A stretch of DNA of 64,000 nt. Origin: Enterococcus raffinosus. GTDB lineage: Bacteria; Bacillota; Bacilli; Lactobacillales; Enterococcaceae. Position numbers and translations under genes: made by a program. Below the pieces are notes generated by a model. The model worked only from the letters and a program-made list of their open reading frames with translations. It was not told where the DNA came from and ran no database searches. The stretch is from NCBI RefSeq assembly GCF_018917525.1, contig NZ_JAHLOS010000023.1:1-64000 (forward strand), in the 5' to 3' direction. The first letter of the stretch is position 1. The number at the start of each line of letters is the position of its first letter. Below, piece after piece: positions 15,780 through 24,412 of this stretch.

Positions 15780-17054
15780 ATGGATAATCATACTAGAAAA
15801 TTACTCGGATTAACAGATAAACATTTATTTTTTGATGAAGAATGGCTGATTGAAAAAGAATATAAAGGCGTTCAAGCGCAGTTTATTAAAGGAAAATTGG
15901 ATGACTCTCCTTCCTATTGTGAACACTGTAGATCGATTAGTATTATCCGCAACGGTTCCTATACGACACGCACTCAGATGTTGAAAGTCAAAGAAAAGTT
16001 GACTATTTTAGAATTAAAACGTACCCGTTTTCTCTGCCATGATTGTGGACGGACCTTCTCTGCGAAAACGGACTTAGTTGATGAACATCATCAACTAACA
16101 AAGGAACTGAAGCAGGCGATTCTCATGGAACTGTACGAAAATCAATCACGTAAACTAATCGCTAAAAAGTACTTCGTCTCGGATGGGACGGTGACACGTA
16201 TCTTGCATGAAGCAACGAAGCATTACCAGCCACGTATGAACTTCCTTCCGACGGTGTTGTGTATGGATGAGTTCAAATCAATGAAGTCTGTTTCTGGTTC
16301 CATGAGTTTTATTTGTGTTGATGGGACAACCAATCAGCTATTTACGATCCTTGAAGATCGCAGACTTTACAAACTAACTCAATACTTCTTGCGCTTTCCT
16401 AGAAAGGCCCGTTTAAAGGTCAAGTACCTAGTGATGGACATGAATGCCAGCTATTGCCAGTTGCTTAAAACGGTCTTTCCGAATGCGGAGATCGTAACTG
16501 ACCGCTTTCATATTGTCCAACATATCAATCGCAGCTTCAATCAATTGCGTGTCCAGATCATGAATCGTTTTCGGCCCTCACACTCTGAAAATCAGAAGAA
16601 GTACCGTAGGCTCAAGCGATATTGGAAACTCTTACTCAAAGACTCCACGACATTGGAGCCACTCAAAAGACATTATCACTGGCTGTTTAAACGACCAATT
16701 AGTCAAACAGAAATCGTCGATGAACTGTTAAGCTACAACGAAGAATTGCGAACAGCGTATCACTTTTGTCAATTATTACGCTATTATTTCGTTAAACGAG
16801 ATACGGAAGGCTTTCAAGAAACCCTTAAAACAATTTCATCTACGTTACCTCAGTCGTTTAAAAAGAAATTCACGATCTTCCGCCGTTACCAATCGGGCAT
16901 TTCAAATGCCTTTAAAGTGTCCCACTCAAACGGCGTCACAGAGGGTCTAAACAACAAGATCAAGCTGATCAAACGAATCGCGTTTGGTTATCGCAACTTC
17001 TATAACTTTCGGGCACGGATCTATTTACAACAAGGACTGATCTTTGAAAACTAA
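15780..17054 (+). CDS. ISL3-family transposase
   Basis: 424-residue DDE transposase. The N-terminal zinc-binding pairs C47/C50 and C86/C89 and a helix-turn-helix near 120-145 (NQSRKLIAKKYFVSDGTVTR) recognise the ends. The catalytic triad is D163 (CMDEFKS), D220 (LVMDMNA) and E388 (GVTEGLNNKIK), followed by the family's GYRNFYNF. Length and motifs are complete, so the enzyme looks functional. AAAGGAG precedes ATG 15780 within the element, and no frameshift is present. Confidence 0.96.
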   Translation: MDNHTRKLLGLTDKHLFFDEEWLIEKEYKGVQAQFIKGKLDDSPSYCEHCRSISIIRNGSYTTRTQMLKVKEKLTILELKRTRFLCHDCGRTFSAKTDLVDEHHQLTKELKQAILMELYENQSRKLIAKKYFVSDGTVTRILHEATKHYQPRMNFLPTVLCMDEFKSMKSVSGSMSFICVDGTTNQLFTILEDRRLYKLTQYFLRFPRKARLKVKYLVMDMNASYCQLLKTVFPNAEIVTDRFHIVQHINRSFNQLRVQIMNRFRPSHSENQKKYRRLKRYWKLLLKDSTTLEPLKRHYHWLFKRPISQTEIVDELLSYNEELRTAYHFCQLLRYYFVKRDTEGFQETLKTISSTLPQSFKKKFTIFRRYQSGISNAFKVSHSNGVTEGLNNKIKLIKRIAFGYRNFYNFRARIYLQQGLIFEN

Positions 17055-17086
17055 AAAATATGCGGCGCACAGAACGCGCCGCATAT
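17053..17086 (-). terminator. Inward-facing terminator at the IS right end
   Basis: An 11-base perfect GC-rich stem, ATATGCGGCGC (17058-17068) with GCGCCGCATAT (17076-17086). On the minus strand it is followed directly by T6 (17058-17053). It can stop minus-strand transcripts coming from DUF1189 before they run antisense through the transposase gene. Confidence 0.8.
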
Positions 17087-17112
17087 CGGACTAAGTTTTA
17101 TTCAAATTTGTC

Positions 17113-17139
17113 TCCACCAACACGATTTGACGAAGAGCC
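17113..17139 (-). repeat. Right terminal inverted repeat of the ISL3 element
   Basis: Begins GGCTCTTCGTC on the minus strand and ends GTGTTGGTGGA, matching the 27-base left end at 15641-15667. Confidence 0.92.
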
Positions 17140-17147
17140 TTAATTGG
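17140..17147. repeat. Right 8-bp target-site duplication TTAATTGG
   Basis: Copy of 15633-15640. Its first three bases are the TAA stop of the DUF1189 gene read on the minus strand. Confidence 0.93.
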
Positions 17148-17955
17148 TTGGTAATTCAATTTTAGGGAAGTAATTGATGACTCGGAAAAAGATAAACAAA
17201 CTGATAAAAGTAATTAATAAACTTGAGTCAAAGTTTGGTTGAAATAGTAAAACAATGGTTGCTAGGATAGTTGGAATAGTTGCGCAAAAAATAATCGTTT
17301 TAAAACACTCAAAAAAGGTCACACGGCGTAGTCTCAATTTTGCTACGATCATACCAGCGATACCAGCGAAGACCAAAGTCACAAATAAATTAATGAATGA
17401 GGGATAAATTCCTGCTAGCAGCATTACGAGCGGAGTCCAAACTGGCATCTTCAAATCTTCCAGTCCTGATCTTAATTTATCGCCAGTCATGCTTTTTAGT
17501 GGTTCTTGTTTGTAGGAAAATTTAAGGACATTATCGCCAAATAGTGCTGAGCTAACCCCGCCGTAATCTGGGAGGACGACTATAGCCTGATCCTTCAATA
17601 ATCCAACGCTGAAGTAATTTCCCATCAAGTCTTTTTCGACATCCTGTTGCGTACGTTTGCCTTCTGGGTCGAAGGTTAGGATAATTGAGTTTGTTTGATA
17701 AATAAATCCTTTCTCAGGTTTATCTGTTTTAATCTCGCCATCTTCAATTCTAAAATCGGGAATTTTCTCTACGATTTTCAGGCTATCTGTTTTAATCTGA
17801 TTCATCACCTGAAGGGCTTGATAGACACTAGGAATGGCCAAAAGTAAACTCAAGCCCAGTAGATAAACGATCGATTTCCAGAAGGGTGTATCCTTTGCTG
17901 ATTTTAGATCCTCAAAATGAATAAGGGATCCTTTGATTAATTGACGAAAAGTCAT
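17140..17955 (-). CDS. DUF1189 family membrane protein
   Basis: A 271-residue protein starting MTFRQLIKGSLIHFEDL. It has an N-terminal membrane helix (about 30-50), a long extracellular portion (about 52-185) and three to four C-terminal membrane helices. This layout is that of DUF1189, an uncharacterised Firmicute family sometimes found near maltodextrin or cell-envelope genes. ATG 17955 has GGAG seven bases upstream; an in-frame start at 18063 would add 36 residues and has no ribosome site. The ISL3 element lies directly after its stop codon. It is divergent from gtrA. Function unknown. Confidence 0.75.
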   Translation of the reverse strand: MTFRQLIKGSLIHFEDLKSAKDTPFWKSIVYLLGLSLLLAIPSVYQALQVMNQIKTDSLKIVEKIPDFRIEDGEIKTDKPEKGFIYQTNSIILTFDPEGKRTQQDVEKDLMGNYFSVGLLKDQAIVVLPDYGGVSSALFGDNVLKFSYKQEPLKSMTGDKLRSGLEDLKMPVWTPLVMLLAGIYPSFINLFVTLVFAGIAGMIVAKLRLRRVTFFECFKTIIFCATIPTILATIVLLFQPNFDSSLLITFISLFIFFRVINYFPKIELPTN

Positions 17956-18116
17956 ATGATCGCTCCAATCTTTTATACAAGAGCCATTGTAGCGAAGTAG
18001 CATTGAAATAACAAGGAGAACTGTAAAAATGTAAAAAGAATGCAAGAAAGAATTGACTATCAATCTAGGCTTCGCTATCGTGTTTATGAAGGTGGGAAAT
18101 AAGAAAGTGAGTAATC

Positions 18117-18584
18117 ATGAAATTCTATCGTATGATTAAGGATTATTTAGAAGAGAAAAGACTTTGGGAAGTTTTTATTTATTTATTTTTTGGCGGACTC
18201 GCGACCGTTGTAAATATCGTTACTTATTCAATGGCGTATCAATTATTTCACTTTAGTTGGCCAGTATCCAATGCTATCTCATGGATTTGTTCCGTTCTTT
18301 TTGCTTATGTTACTAATAAAACTTGGGTTTTTCAATCAAGAACTGTGAGTTTTAAGGAACTAGCTTGGGAATTTGGTAAATTTGTTTTTGCTCGTATGGT
18401 ATCATTTGGTATGGACATGGGTTGTATGTATCTATTTATTGATATACTGCACACAGGCAATTTGTTCGCCAAAATCATTACTCAAATCGTTGTTGTGATC
18501 GCCAATTATATTTTCAGCAAAGTCTTCATTTTCAAAAAAGTCGAGATCATTGAAGATGAGAAAACGAATTCTTCTCCACGCTAG
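18117..18584 (+). CDS. GtrA family membrane protein
   Basis: 155 residues with four predicted transmembrane helices in the GtrA pattern: FGGLATVVNIVTY, then AYVTNKTWVFQS, and VIANYIFSKVFIFKK at the end. GtrA proteins are thought to flip undecaprenyl-phosphate-linked sugars made by GtrB-type enzymes. The matching GtrB-like gene lies at 13650-14582, separated by the dehydrogenase, the IS and DUF1189. The start ATG 18117 follows GAAAGTGAG. Confidence 0.88.
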   Translation: MKFYRMIKDYLEEKRLWEVFIYLFFGGLATVVNIVTYSMAYQLFHFSWPVSNAISWICSVLFAYVTNKTWVFQSRTVSFKELAWEFGKFVFARMVSFGMDMGCMYLFIDILHTGNLFAKIITQIVVVIANYIFSKVFIFKKVEIIEDEKTNSSPR

Positions 18585-18657
18585 GCAGATGTTTTGAAGA
18601 AGTTTGCAATGTTTGTTACAGTTAATACATAAAGATATTTAAGGAGGAACTTGAACT

Positions 18658-19266
18658 ATGGCTTACACTTTACCAGATCTACCTTATGGCTACGATGCAT
18701 TGGAGCCTTATATCGATGTTGAAACGATGCATTTGCATCATGACAAACACCATAACACTTATGTAACGAATTTGAATGCTGCGATTGAAAAATATCCAGA
18801 ATTGGGAGAACAATCAATTGAAGAGCTAGTAACGAACCTAAATGAATTTCCTGAAGACATCCGGACTGCTGTACGTAACAATGGCGGCGGACATGCTAAC
18901 CACAGTTTCTTTTGGAAAATTATGGCTCCAAATGCTGGTGGTGAACCAACTGGTGCAATCAAGGACGCAATTGATCAAGCGTTTGGCAGTTTTGAAAAAA
19001 TGAAGGAAGAATTCAAGACTGCAGCAACTGGTCGTTTTGGTTCTGGCTGGGCATGGTTAGTATTGAATAATGGAAAATTAGAAATTACTTCTACTGCAAA
19101 CCAAGACAGCCCATTGACTGATGGCAAAACACCTATCATTGGCTTGGATGTATGGGAACATGCGTATTATTTGAAATACAAAAATGTACGTCCAGACTAC
19201 ATCGCTGCTTTCTGGGATGTTGTAAATTGGGATCAAGCAAACGAAAACTTAGCGAACGCTAAATAA
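18658..19266 (+). CDS. sodA: Manganese/iron superoxide dismutase
   Basis: 202-residue SodA that converts superoxide to oxygen and peroxide in the cytoplasm. Metal ligands are visible: H27 (MHLHHDKHH), H82 (NHSFFW), and D164 and H168 ([13 protein letters not shown]). The [11 protein letters not shown] stretch and Gly/Gln pattern favour manganese. AAGGAGG stands 9 bases before ATG. It is monocistronic, with a strong terminator after it. Confidence 0.97.
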   Translation: MAYTLPDLPYGYDALEPYIDVETMHLHHDKHHNTYVTNLNAAIEKYPELGEQSIEELVTNLNEFPEDIRTAVRNNGGGHANHSFFWKIMAPNAGGEPTGAIKDAIDQAFGSFEKMKEEFKTAATGRFGSGWAWLVLNNGKLEITSTANQDSPLTDGKTPIIGLDVWEHAYYLKYKNVRPDYIAAFWDVVNWDQANENLANAK

Positions 19267-19280
19267 TCAAGCATACTATC

Positions 19281-19317
19281 AAAGAGGAAGATTGGCATGA
19301 TCAATCTTCCTCTTTTT
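19281..19317 (+). terminator. Terminator after sodA
   Basis: Fourteen-base arms AAAGAGGAAGATTG (19281-19294) and CAATCTTCCTCTTT (19302-19315) with a 7-base loop and trailing T's. Confidence 0.92.
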
Positions 19318-19512
19318 GTCTTTTTCAGACTAGATTATGAGACCTTCCAAAAATCTTCATAATTTTATGGTATAAATCGTACTTAAAGGGAAGATCAGTT
19401 ATTAATATTCTTTAAGATTCTGTTATTTGAAATTAATTGTTTTTGGCTGTTGTTGATTAGATAGCTGATATATGAGAAAATAAAACGAAAAAATCGTTGA
19501 TAGAGGTGTATG

Positions 19513-20739
19513 ATGAGTCGTTGGAAGAAAGTGATCGTAGGGTTATTAGTCCTACTAAATTTGTTTATAGGTGGGATTACCTACTATGCTGTCCAAGTGA
19601 CAAATGATGCCAGCAAAATGGTTGATAGTATTCGACAGACGGTTAAACGGACAAGTCTGAAGCGAGAAGGCGACAAGCCCAATATAGACAATGCTGAACC
19701 TTTTTCGATTTTACTTGCGGGAGTCGATACAGGGGATCTTGGCCGCTCAGATCAAGGAAGATCAGATAGTATGATGGTCGTTACCATCAACCCAAAGCAA
19801 AAGAAGTCAACGATTGTCAGTTTAGATAGAGATATTTTAACTAAGATCGTTGGATATGAGACAAATGACAAATTGAATCACGCCTATGCTTTTGGTGGTG
19901 TGAAGATGTCGCTGGATACAATTGAGACATTACTAGATATCCCGTTAGATCATTATGTATCAATCAATATGCGTGGATTAAAGGACTTAATTGACGCGGT
20001 TGGTGGTATTGAGGTCAATAATAAGATTGATTTCACCTTGGATGGCATTCATGTGCCTAAAGGAAAACAAACGTTGGATGGTGAAAAGGGCTTGGCCTAT
20101 GCTCGGATGCGTTATGAAGATCCGGAAGGTGATGTTGGACGGCAAAGACGTCAACGGGAAGTAGTAACTAAAATTTTACGAAAAGCGATGTCAATCGACG
20201 GTGTAAGTAACTACAGAAAAATATTAAAAGCAGTCGAAAAAAATATGAAAACCGATCTAACTTGGGATGACATGATGGATATCGGTACGAATTATTTAAC
20301 TGCATTTGACACCATCAAACAAAAACAATTGGTTGGTAAGAGTCAGATGATTGATGAAATTTACTATCAAATATTAGGTACACGTGAATTATTAGATATT
20401 CAGAATACATTGAAGAAACAATTAGAATTGCCTACAGCGACTACTTTACCAAACCTGAAGGAACAAGATGCAGATAGCTTATTCTATGATGACTCCGATG
20501 GCAAAGCCAGCGAAGATACAAGCCAATTTGCGCCAGGTTATGATAATCCGAATAATTATGACAGCAGTGGCGTTTACGGTGATTCTTCAAGCACGACTAA
20601 TGACTATCAACAATCCGATGATTATTCTACTCAAAATGATCAAGGATATACAGATCCAAATCAAGGGTACGGGGGCGCTACCGATCCTAACGTAGGACAG
20701 CAAAATGATGTTTACGGACAGCCTGCTGCCGGCTACTAA
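19513..20739 (+). CDS. LCP (LytR-CpsA-Psr) family wall-polymer ligase
   Basis: LCP proteins transfer teichoic acid or polysaccharide from undecaprenyl pyrophosphate to peptidoglycan on the outer membrane face. A short cytoplasmic head and one transmembrane helix (about 7-27) lead to the LCP domain (about 60-215). It shows LLAGVDTGD, GRSDSMMVVTI, IVSLDRD and the arginine-rich GDVGRQRRQREVV. The last 85 residues are a low-complexity Asp/Asn/Tyr/Gln/Ser/Gly tail. ATG 19513 is six bases from GAGG; ATG 19510 is also possible. It is similar to Psr of enterococci, but no pbp5 is adjacent, so I leave the symbol blank. Confidence 0.9.
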   Translation: MSRWKKVIVGLLVLLNLFIGGITYYAVQVTNDASKMVDSIRQTVKRTSLKREGDKPNIDNAEPFSILLAGVDTGDLGRSDQGRSDSMMVVTINPKQKKSTIVSLDRDILTKIVGYETNDKLNHAYAFGGVKMSLDTIETLLDIPLDHYVSINMRGLKDLIDAVGGIEVNNKIDFTLDGIHVPKGKQTLDGEKGLAYARMRYEDPEGDVGRQRRQREVVTKILRKAMSIDGVSNYRKILKAVEKNMKTDLTWDDMMDIGTNYLTAFDTIKQKQLVGKSQMIDEIYYQILGTRELLDIQNTLKKQLELPTATTLPNLKEQDADSLFYDDSDGKASEDTSQFAPGYDNPNNYDSSGVYGDSSSTTNDYQQSDDYSTQNDQGYTDPNQGYGGATDPNVGQQNDVYGQPAAGY

Positions 20740-20754
20740 AATAAACGACTAAAA

Positions 20755-20815
20755 CAAGTGAGCGATCTTATTGCTATCAATTACGATAGAAATAAGATCG
20801 CTCACTTGTATCTTT
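20755..20815. terminator. Long bidirectional terminator between LCP gene and rlmD
   Basis: An 18-base perfect arm starting CAAGTGAGCG (20755-20772) pairs with 20091-equivalent bases at 20791-20808, and CTATC/GATAG extends it inward. A T-rich tract follows on the plus side and GTTTTAG on the minus side, suiting the convergent genes. Confidence 0.9.
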
Positions 20816-20838
20816 TCTTGTTGAAATTCCTATAGTCA

Positions 20839-22212
20839 CTATTTTCTAGATAATTTTACAACGACTTCACAACGTGCTGTTTGCGGAAACATGTCAACAG
20901 ATTGTAAATAGTCTACGCGATAAATCTTTGCAAGGCTGACAAGATCGCGAGCCAAAGTTGAGACATTACAGGAAATATAAACCATTTGGGGACTTGGTGA
21001 TTCTTGAATTGCCTTAAGCAATTGATTATCCAGACCTGTTCGTGGCGGATCAACAACAATTGCATCAGGCGAAAAGCCTTCCTTTAACCATTTGGGCAAT
21101 AAGCTTTCAGCGGTTCCGACTTCGTAATGGGTATTAGTTAGGTTCATTGCTTCTGCATTTTTCTTCGCATCGTCAATGGCTTGCGGGATTATATCCATAC
21201 CCCGAACTTCTTTGGCTCTTTTAGCTAATGACAGTCCAATTGTGCCGACACCGCAATACGCATCTACTACTGTTTTAGGCGTTGTTAAATCCAGAGCATT
21301 GACGGCTTCTTGATAAAGGATCTTCGTTTGCTGCGGATTCAATTGGAAGAACGCTCGCGGCGAAAGCTCAAAGCTGACTTCATTGATTTTTTCGTTGATG
21401 ACTTCTTTACCCCAAAGATGAACAGTCTCATCTCCCATAATGACCGAGGTTTTCTTCTCTTGGATATTTTGCATGATTGAAACAATTTCTGGTAAACGAT
21501 TCGTGATTTCTCGAATCAACGCATTTTTTTGCGGCAGCTTCTGTGTTTTTGTAATCAAGACTAGCTGAACCTCACCAGTTTCAACTCCGATTCGAACCAT
21601 CAATGTACGCAGAATCCCAGAGTTGGAACGTTCATCATAAATCGGAAGATCATATTTTGTTAATAAATTTACAACAGTATTAATGACTTTTTGAGTAGTT
21701 GGTTCTTGGACCAAACAATCTTTGATCGGAACCAATTGATGAGAATCTGCCTGATAAAGACCAGCTTCAACCTGATTTGTACGTTTGTTTTTCCGTAATT
21801 GAAATTGGGCTTTGTTGCGATAGTGCCAAGGTTCATCCATGCCAATCGTATTGCGCAATTCGAATTTTTGATAGCCTTCAGGTTTATATTTCTCCAAAGC
21901 CTGACGCAATAAATCCTTCTTAAAGTCTAACTGTTTGCTGTAGACTAGATGCTGAAGTTGACAACCGCCGCATTCCTCATAAACTGGACATGGAGGGGAG
22001 ATTCGATCGGGACTTTTTTTCGTAATTTTTACTAAGCGAGCTTCTGCAAAACGAGGCGTTGCTTTTGTAATTCGTGCGATCACCGTTTCATTAGGTAAGG
22101 CACCGGTAACAAAAACGATTAAACGTTTATAGTATGCAATACCTTCACCGTTGATACCGAGCCGCTTTATTTTTAGTGTTAATGTTTGATTGGGTTTAAG
22201 TTGAACAGCCAT
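20839..22212 (-). CDS. rlmD: 23S rRNA (uracil-C5)-methyltransferase, RlmD/RlmCD type
   Basis: SAM-dependent methyltransferase making 5-methyluridine in 23S rRNA (U1939, and in Gram-positives often also U747). An N-terminal TRAM domain (about 8-62) is followed by the Fe-S cysteines CPVYEECGGCQ, the SAM-binding VDAYCGVGTIGLSLA, DPPRTGL, and the catalytic cysteine in YISCNVSTLARDL. I set the start at ATG 22212 (MAVQLKPNQ), preceded by GAGG. An upstream in-frame ATG at 22263 would add 17 unrelated residues. Length 457 fits the family. Enterococci carry more than one paralogue, so the exact target is uncertain. Confidence 0.92.
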   Translation of the reverse strand: MAVQLKPNQTLTLKIKRLGINGEGIAYYKRLIVFVTGALPNETVIARITKATPRFAEARLVKITKKSPDRISPPCPVYEECGGCQLQHLVYSKQLDFKKDLLRQALEKYKPEGYQKFELRNTIGMDEPWHYRNKAQFQLRKNKRTNQVEAGLYQADSHQLVPIKDCLVQEPTTQKVINTVVNLLTKYDLPIYDERSNSGILRTLMVRIGVETGEVQLVLITKTQKLPQKNALIREITNRLPEIVSIMQNIQEKKTSVIMGDETVHLWGKEVINEKINEVSFELSPRAFFQLNPQQTKILYQEAVNALDLTTPKTVVDAYCGVGTIGLSLAKRAKEVRGMDIIPQAIDDAKKNAEAMNLTNTHYEVGTAESLLPKWLKEGFSPDAIVVDPPRTGLDNQLLKAIQESPSPQMVYISCNVSTLARDLVSLAKIYRVDYLQSVDMFPQTARCEVVVKLSRK

Positions 22213-22278
22213 AGTTAGCCTCTTTCTCAAAAGTGTATTTTCAGCTTTTAAAGCGCAATTCATTTTAGCATATTTTTA

Positions 22279-22306
22279 TTGATTGGTTGATTATCTGTGA
22301 TAGAAT
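22279..22306 (+). promoter_or_regulatory. Promoter of recX-mutY
   Basis: TTGATT (22279-22284), 16-base spacer, TAGAAT (22301-22306), about 68 bases upstream of recX. Confidence 0.6.
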
Positions 22307-22373
22307 TAGTTTTTGCAAGGATTGAAAGGCTATTTTTTATAGATTATCCAGGAAATATAAGGGAGGGAATAGG

Positions 22374-23171
22374 ATGCTGACGGTAGTGAAAATCAGTAAA
22401 GGGCGTGGGCCTTACTACAAAGTAGAATTTTCTAATGGTGAGAAGCTGCTATTGTCAGAAGATACGGTTGTGCGTCACCGTTTACTCAAAGGCCAAGAGC
22501 TTGATGAGAAGATGTTGGAGGAAATTAAGCAGGAAGGTAAAGAAGATCTGGGATTTCAACTTGCCTTAAATTATTTAAGCTATCAATTACGGACGGAAAA
22601 AGAGCTTCGAACCTACCTAAAAGAAAATGAAATTGAGAGTGCTGACCGTCAAAAGATTGTTCTTCGACTCAAAGAGATGGATTTATTAAATGATCTTGTC
22701 TATGGCGAAAGCTATGTGCGTACTCAGATGCGCTTAGGGGATAAGGGGCCACGAGTTTTACAGCAAAAACTTAAACAAAAAGGGCTCAACGACACTAATA
22801 TTCAGCAGGCGTTGTATCTTTATGAAGCAGAGGAACAATTTCAAGTGGCCGCCCATACAGCCAAAAAAGCCTTGAAAAAGTTCCATCATAGCAGTCCGCG
22901 TGAAGTTCAACGAAAAATTCAGCAATTGCTGATGACGAAAGGCTTCAGCAGTGATATTAGTAAAAATGTACTAGCAGAGCTTGATCTTTCTGAAGTTGAA
23001 GAGCAAGAGACAGATGCATTGGCGTTGCAGGGTGAAAAACTTTGGCGTAAAAACCAGCGATTTGAACCAGCCAAGCGTCGGCAGAAGGTCAAACAGAGCC
23101 TGTATCAAAAAGGGTTCCAGCTAGATCAGATTGATGCTTTTATTCGTGGAAAAGAGGAAGCAGATGAGTAG
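22374..23171 (+). CDS. recX: Recombination regulator RecX
   Basis: 265-residue RecX, built of repeated three-helix modules (LNYLSYQLRTEKELRTYL; LKEMDLLNDLVYGESYVRT; KGPRVLQQKLKQKGL). It modulates RecA filament growth. The N-terminal 50 residues (VKISKGRGPYYKVEFSNGEK) form the beta domain seen in Gram-positive RecX. AGGGAGG precedes ATG. It overlaps mutY by 8 bases, so both DNA-maintenance genes form one operon. Confidence 0.93.
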   Translation: MLTVVKISKGRGPYYKVEFSNGEKLLLSEDTVVRHRLLKGQELDEKMLEEIKQEGKEDLGFQLALNYLSYQLRTEKELRTYLKENEIESADRQKIVLRLKEMDLLNDLVYGESYVRTQMRLGDKGPRVLQQKLKQKGLNDTNIQQALYLYEAEEQFQVAAHTAKKALKKFHHSSPREVQRKIQQLLMTKGFSSDISKNVLAELDLSEVEEQETDALALQGEKLWRKNQRFEPAKRRQKVKQSLYQKGFQLDQIDAFIRGKEEADE

Positions 23172-24315
23172 AGGTTGGGAAAATTGGACGGTTTCAGATG
23201 TAGTAAATTTTCAAGAGGATTTCCTAGAGTGGTACCAGCAGGAAAAACGAAATCTTCCCTGGCGTTATAACCAAGACCCTTATCGTATTTGGATCTCGGA
23301 AATTATGTTGCAGCAAACACGTGTCGATACTGTAATTGATTATTTTTATCGATTTATGGAGCAATTTCCAACGATTCAAGCGTTAGCAGAGGCACCAGAG
23401 GACAAATTACTGAAAGTTTGGGAAGGGTTAGGTTATTATTCTCGGGCTCGTAATTTGCAGGCTGCGGCAAAGCAGATTATTGAAGAGTTCGGCGGAAAGT
23501 TTCCGAAAACGGTCGAAGAGATTCGCTCGCTTAAAGGAATTGGCCCATACACAGCTGGCGCTATTAGCAGTATTGCTTTCGAGATTCCAGAACCCGCAAT
23601 CGATGGAAATGTGATGCGAGTCGTTAGTAGACTATTTTGCATCGAAGCAGATATTGCGAAAACAAGTAGTCGAACCGTTTTTGATGAAGCGATGCGTAAG
23701 ATCATCAGTCAAAAGCAGCCAGGCGACTTTAATCAAGCGATGATGGATTTGGGCTCGAGTATTTGTACACCAACGAATCCGCAATGTGAAATTTGTCCGA
23801 TTCAGCAGTTTTGTCAGGCTTACCGAGAGGGGCGTCAAACCGATTTTCCAGTAAAAACGAAAAAACAAAAACCAAAAGATGTTTATTATGTTGCTGGTAT
23901 TATTGAAAATAAAGAACAAGAGATTTTTCTTCAACAACGCCCTGAAACAGGCTTGTTAGCAAATATGTGGCTCTTCCCTTTAGAAGAAATTTCAGTAGAA
24001 CGATTCAGTGAATTGCAGGAGCAATATGATCCTAGCAGTTGGGATTTATTTTCTAGCTCACAGGTTGCAGAAGACAACCCTGATTTCTTTTCAGATCAAA
24101 ATATTATTTGGCAAAAAAAGATTCTAGGAGAAGTCAAGCATGTCTTCAGTCATTTACGCTGGCACATTCTTGTTTTCTACGGTCGGAGTGCGACGCCTTT
24201 AACACTCAAAGGCCATTGGGTGAAACCAAATGAATTTTCAGGATATGTTTTTCCAAAACCACAGCAAAAAATGTTGGAAGTTTTTGAAAATAATTTAGCT
24301 GACGACAAAGATTAG
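23164..24315 (+). CDS. mutY: A/G-specific adenine DNA glycosylase MutY
   Basis: Removes adenine mispaired with 8-oxoguanine. In the 383-residue form starting at ATG 23164, catalytic E46 lies in EIMLQQTRV, the helix-hairpin-helix is LKGIGPYTAGA, catalytic D147 is in AIDGN, and the 4Fe-4S cysteines are C201, C208, C211 and C217. The C-terminal Nudix-like domain (about 240-375) reads oxoG. GAGG precedes ATG 23164. An upstream in-frame start at 23131 lies deep in recX and is unlikely. Confidence 0.96.
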   Translation: MSRGWENWTVSDVVNFQEDFLEWYQQEKRNLPWRYNQDPYRIWISEIMLQQTRVDTVIDYFYRFMEQFPTIQALAEAPEDKLLKVWEGLGYYSRARNLQAAAKQIIEEFGGKFPKTVEEIRSLKGIGPYTAGAISSIAFEIPEPAIDGNVMRVVSRLFCIEADIAKTSSRTVFDEAMRKIISQKQPGDFNQAMMDLGSSICTPTNPQCEICPIQQFCQAYREGRQTDFPVKTKKQKPKDVYYVAGIIENKEQEIFLQQRPETGLLANMWLFPLEEISVERFSELQEQYDPSSWDLFSSSQVAEDNPDFFSDQNIIWQKKILGEVKHVFSHLRWHILVFYGRSATPLTLKGHWVKPNEFSGYVFPKPQQKMLEVFENNLADDKD

Positions 24316-24335
24316 TAGGCAATCTTAGATTTTAT

Positions 24336-24344
24336 TGCTATAAT
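24336..24344 (+). promoter_or_regulatory. Extended -10 promoter of the DUF402 gene
   Basis: TGC-TATAAT, a perfect -10 with the TGn extension, 69 bases before the start. No clear -35 is needed for this class and none is obvious. Confidence 0.6.
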
Positions 24345-24412
24345 AATTCTGATGTCGGTGTGATAACACCCAAACAAATGCGAAAAGAGTTTTCGCTGAG
24401 GGAAGGGTAGCT

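Larger units (their letters stand above)
15641..17139 (+). mobile_element. Complete ISL3-family insertion sequence, 1499 bp
   Basis: The element is bounded by 27-base imperfect inverted repeats. The left (15641-15667) starts GGTTCTATAATATTTTGTG and the right (17139-17113, minus strand) starts GGCTCTTCGTCAAATCGTG; both end GTGTTGGTGGA. An exact 8-bp duplication, TTAATTGG, flanks it. It encodes one intact transposase. The target was the 8 bases joining the DUF1189 stop to its terminator. Intact gene, repeats and perfect duplication suggest recent insertion and a probably active copy. Confidence 0.95.

Noticed and set aside
24319-24344. Conventional -35 for the DUF402 gene
   Set aside because: No hexamer resembling TTGACA at 16-18 bases; only the extended -10 is supported.
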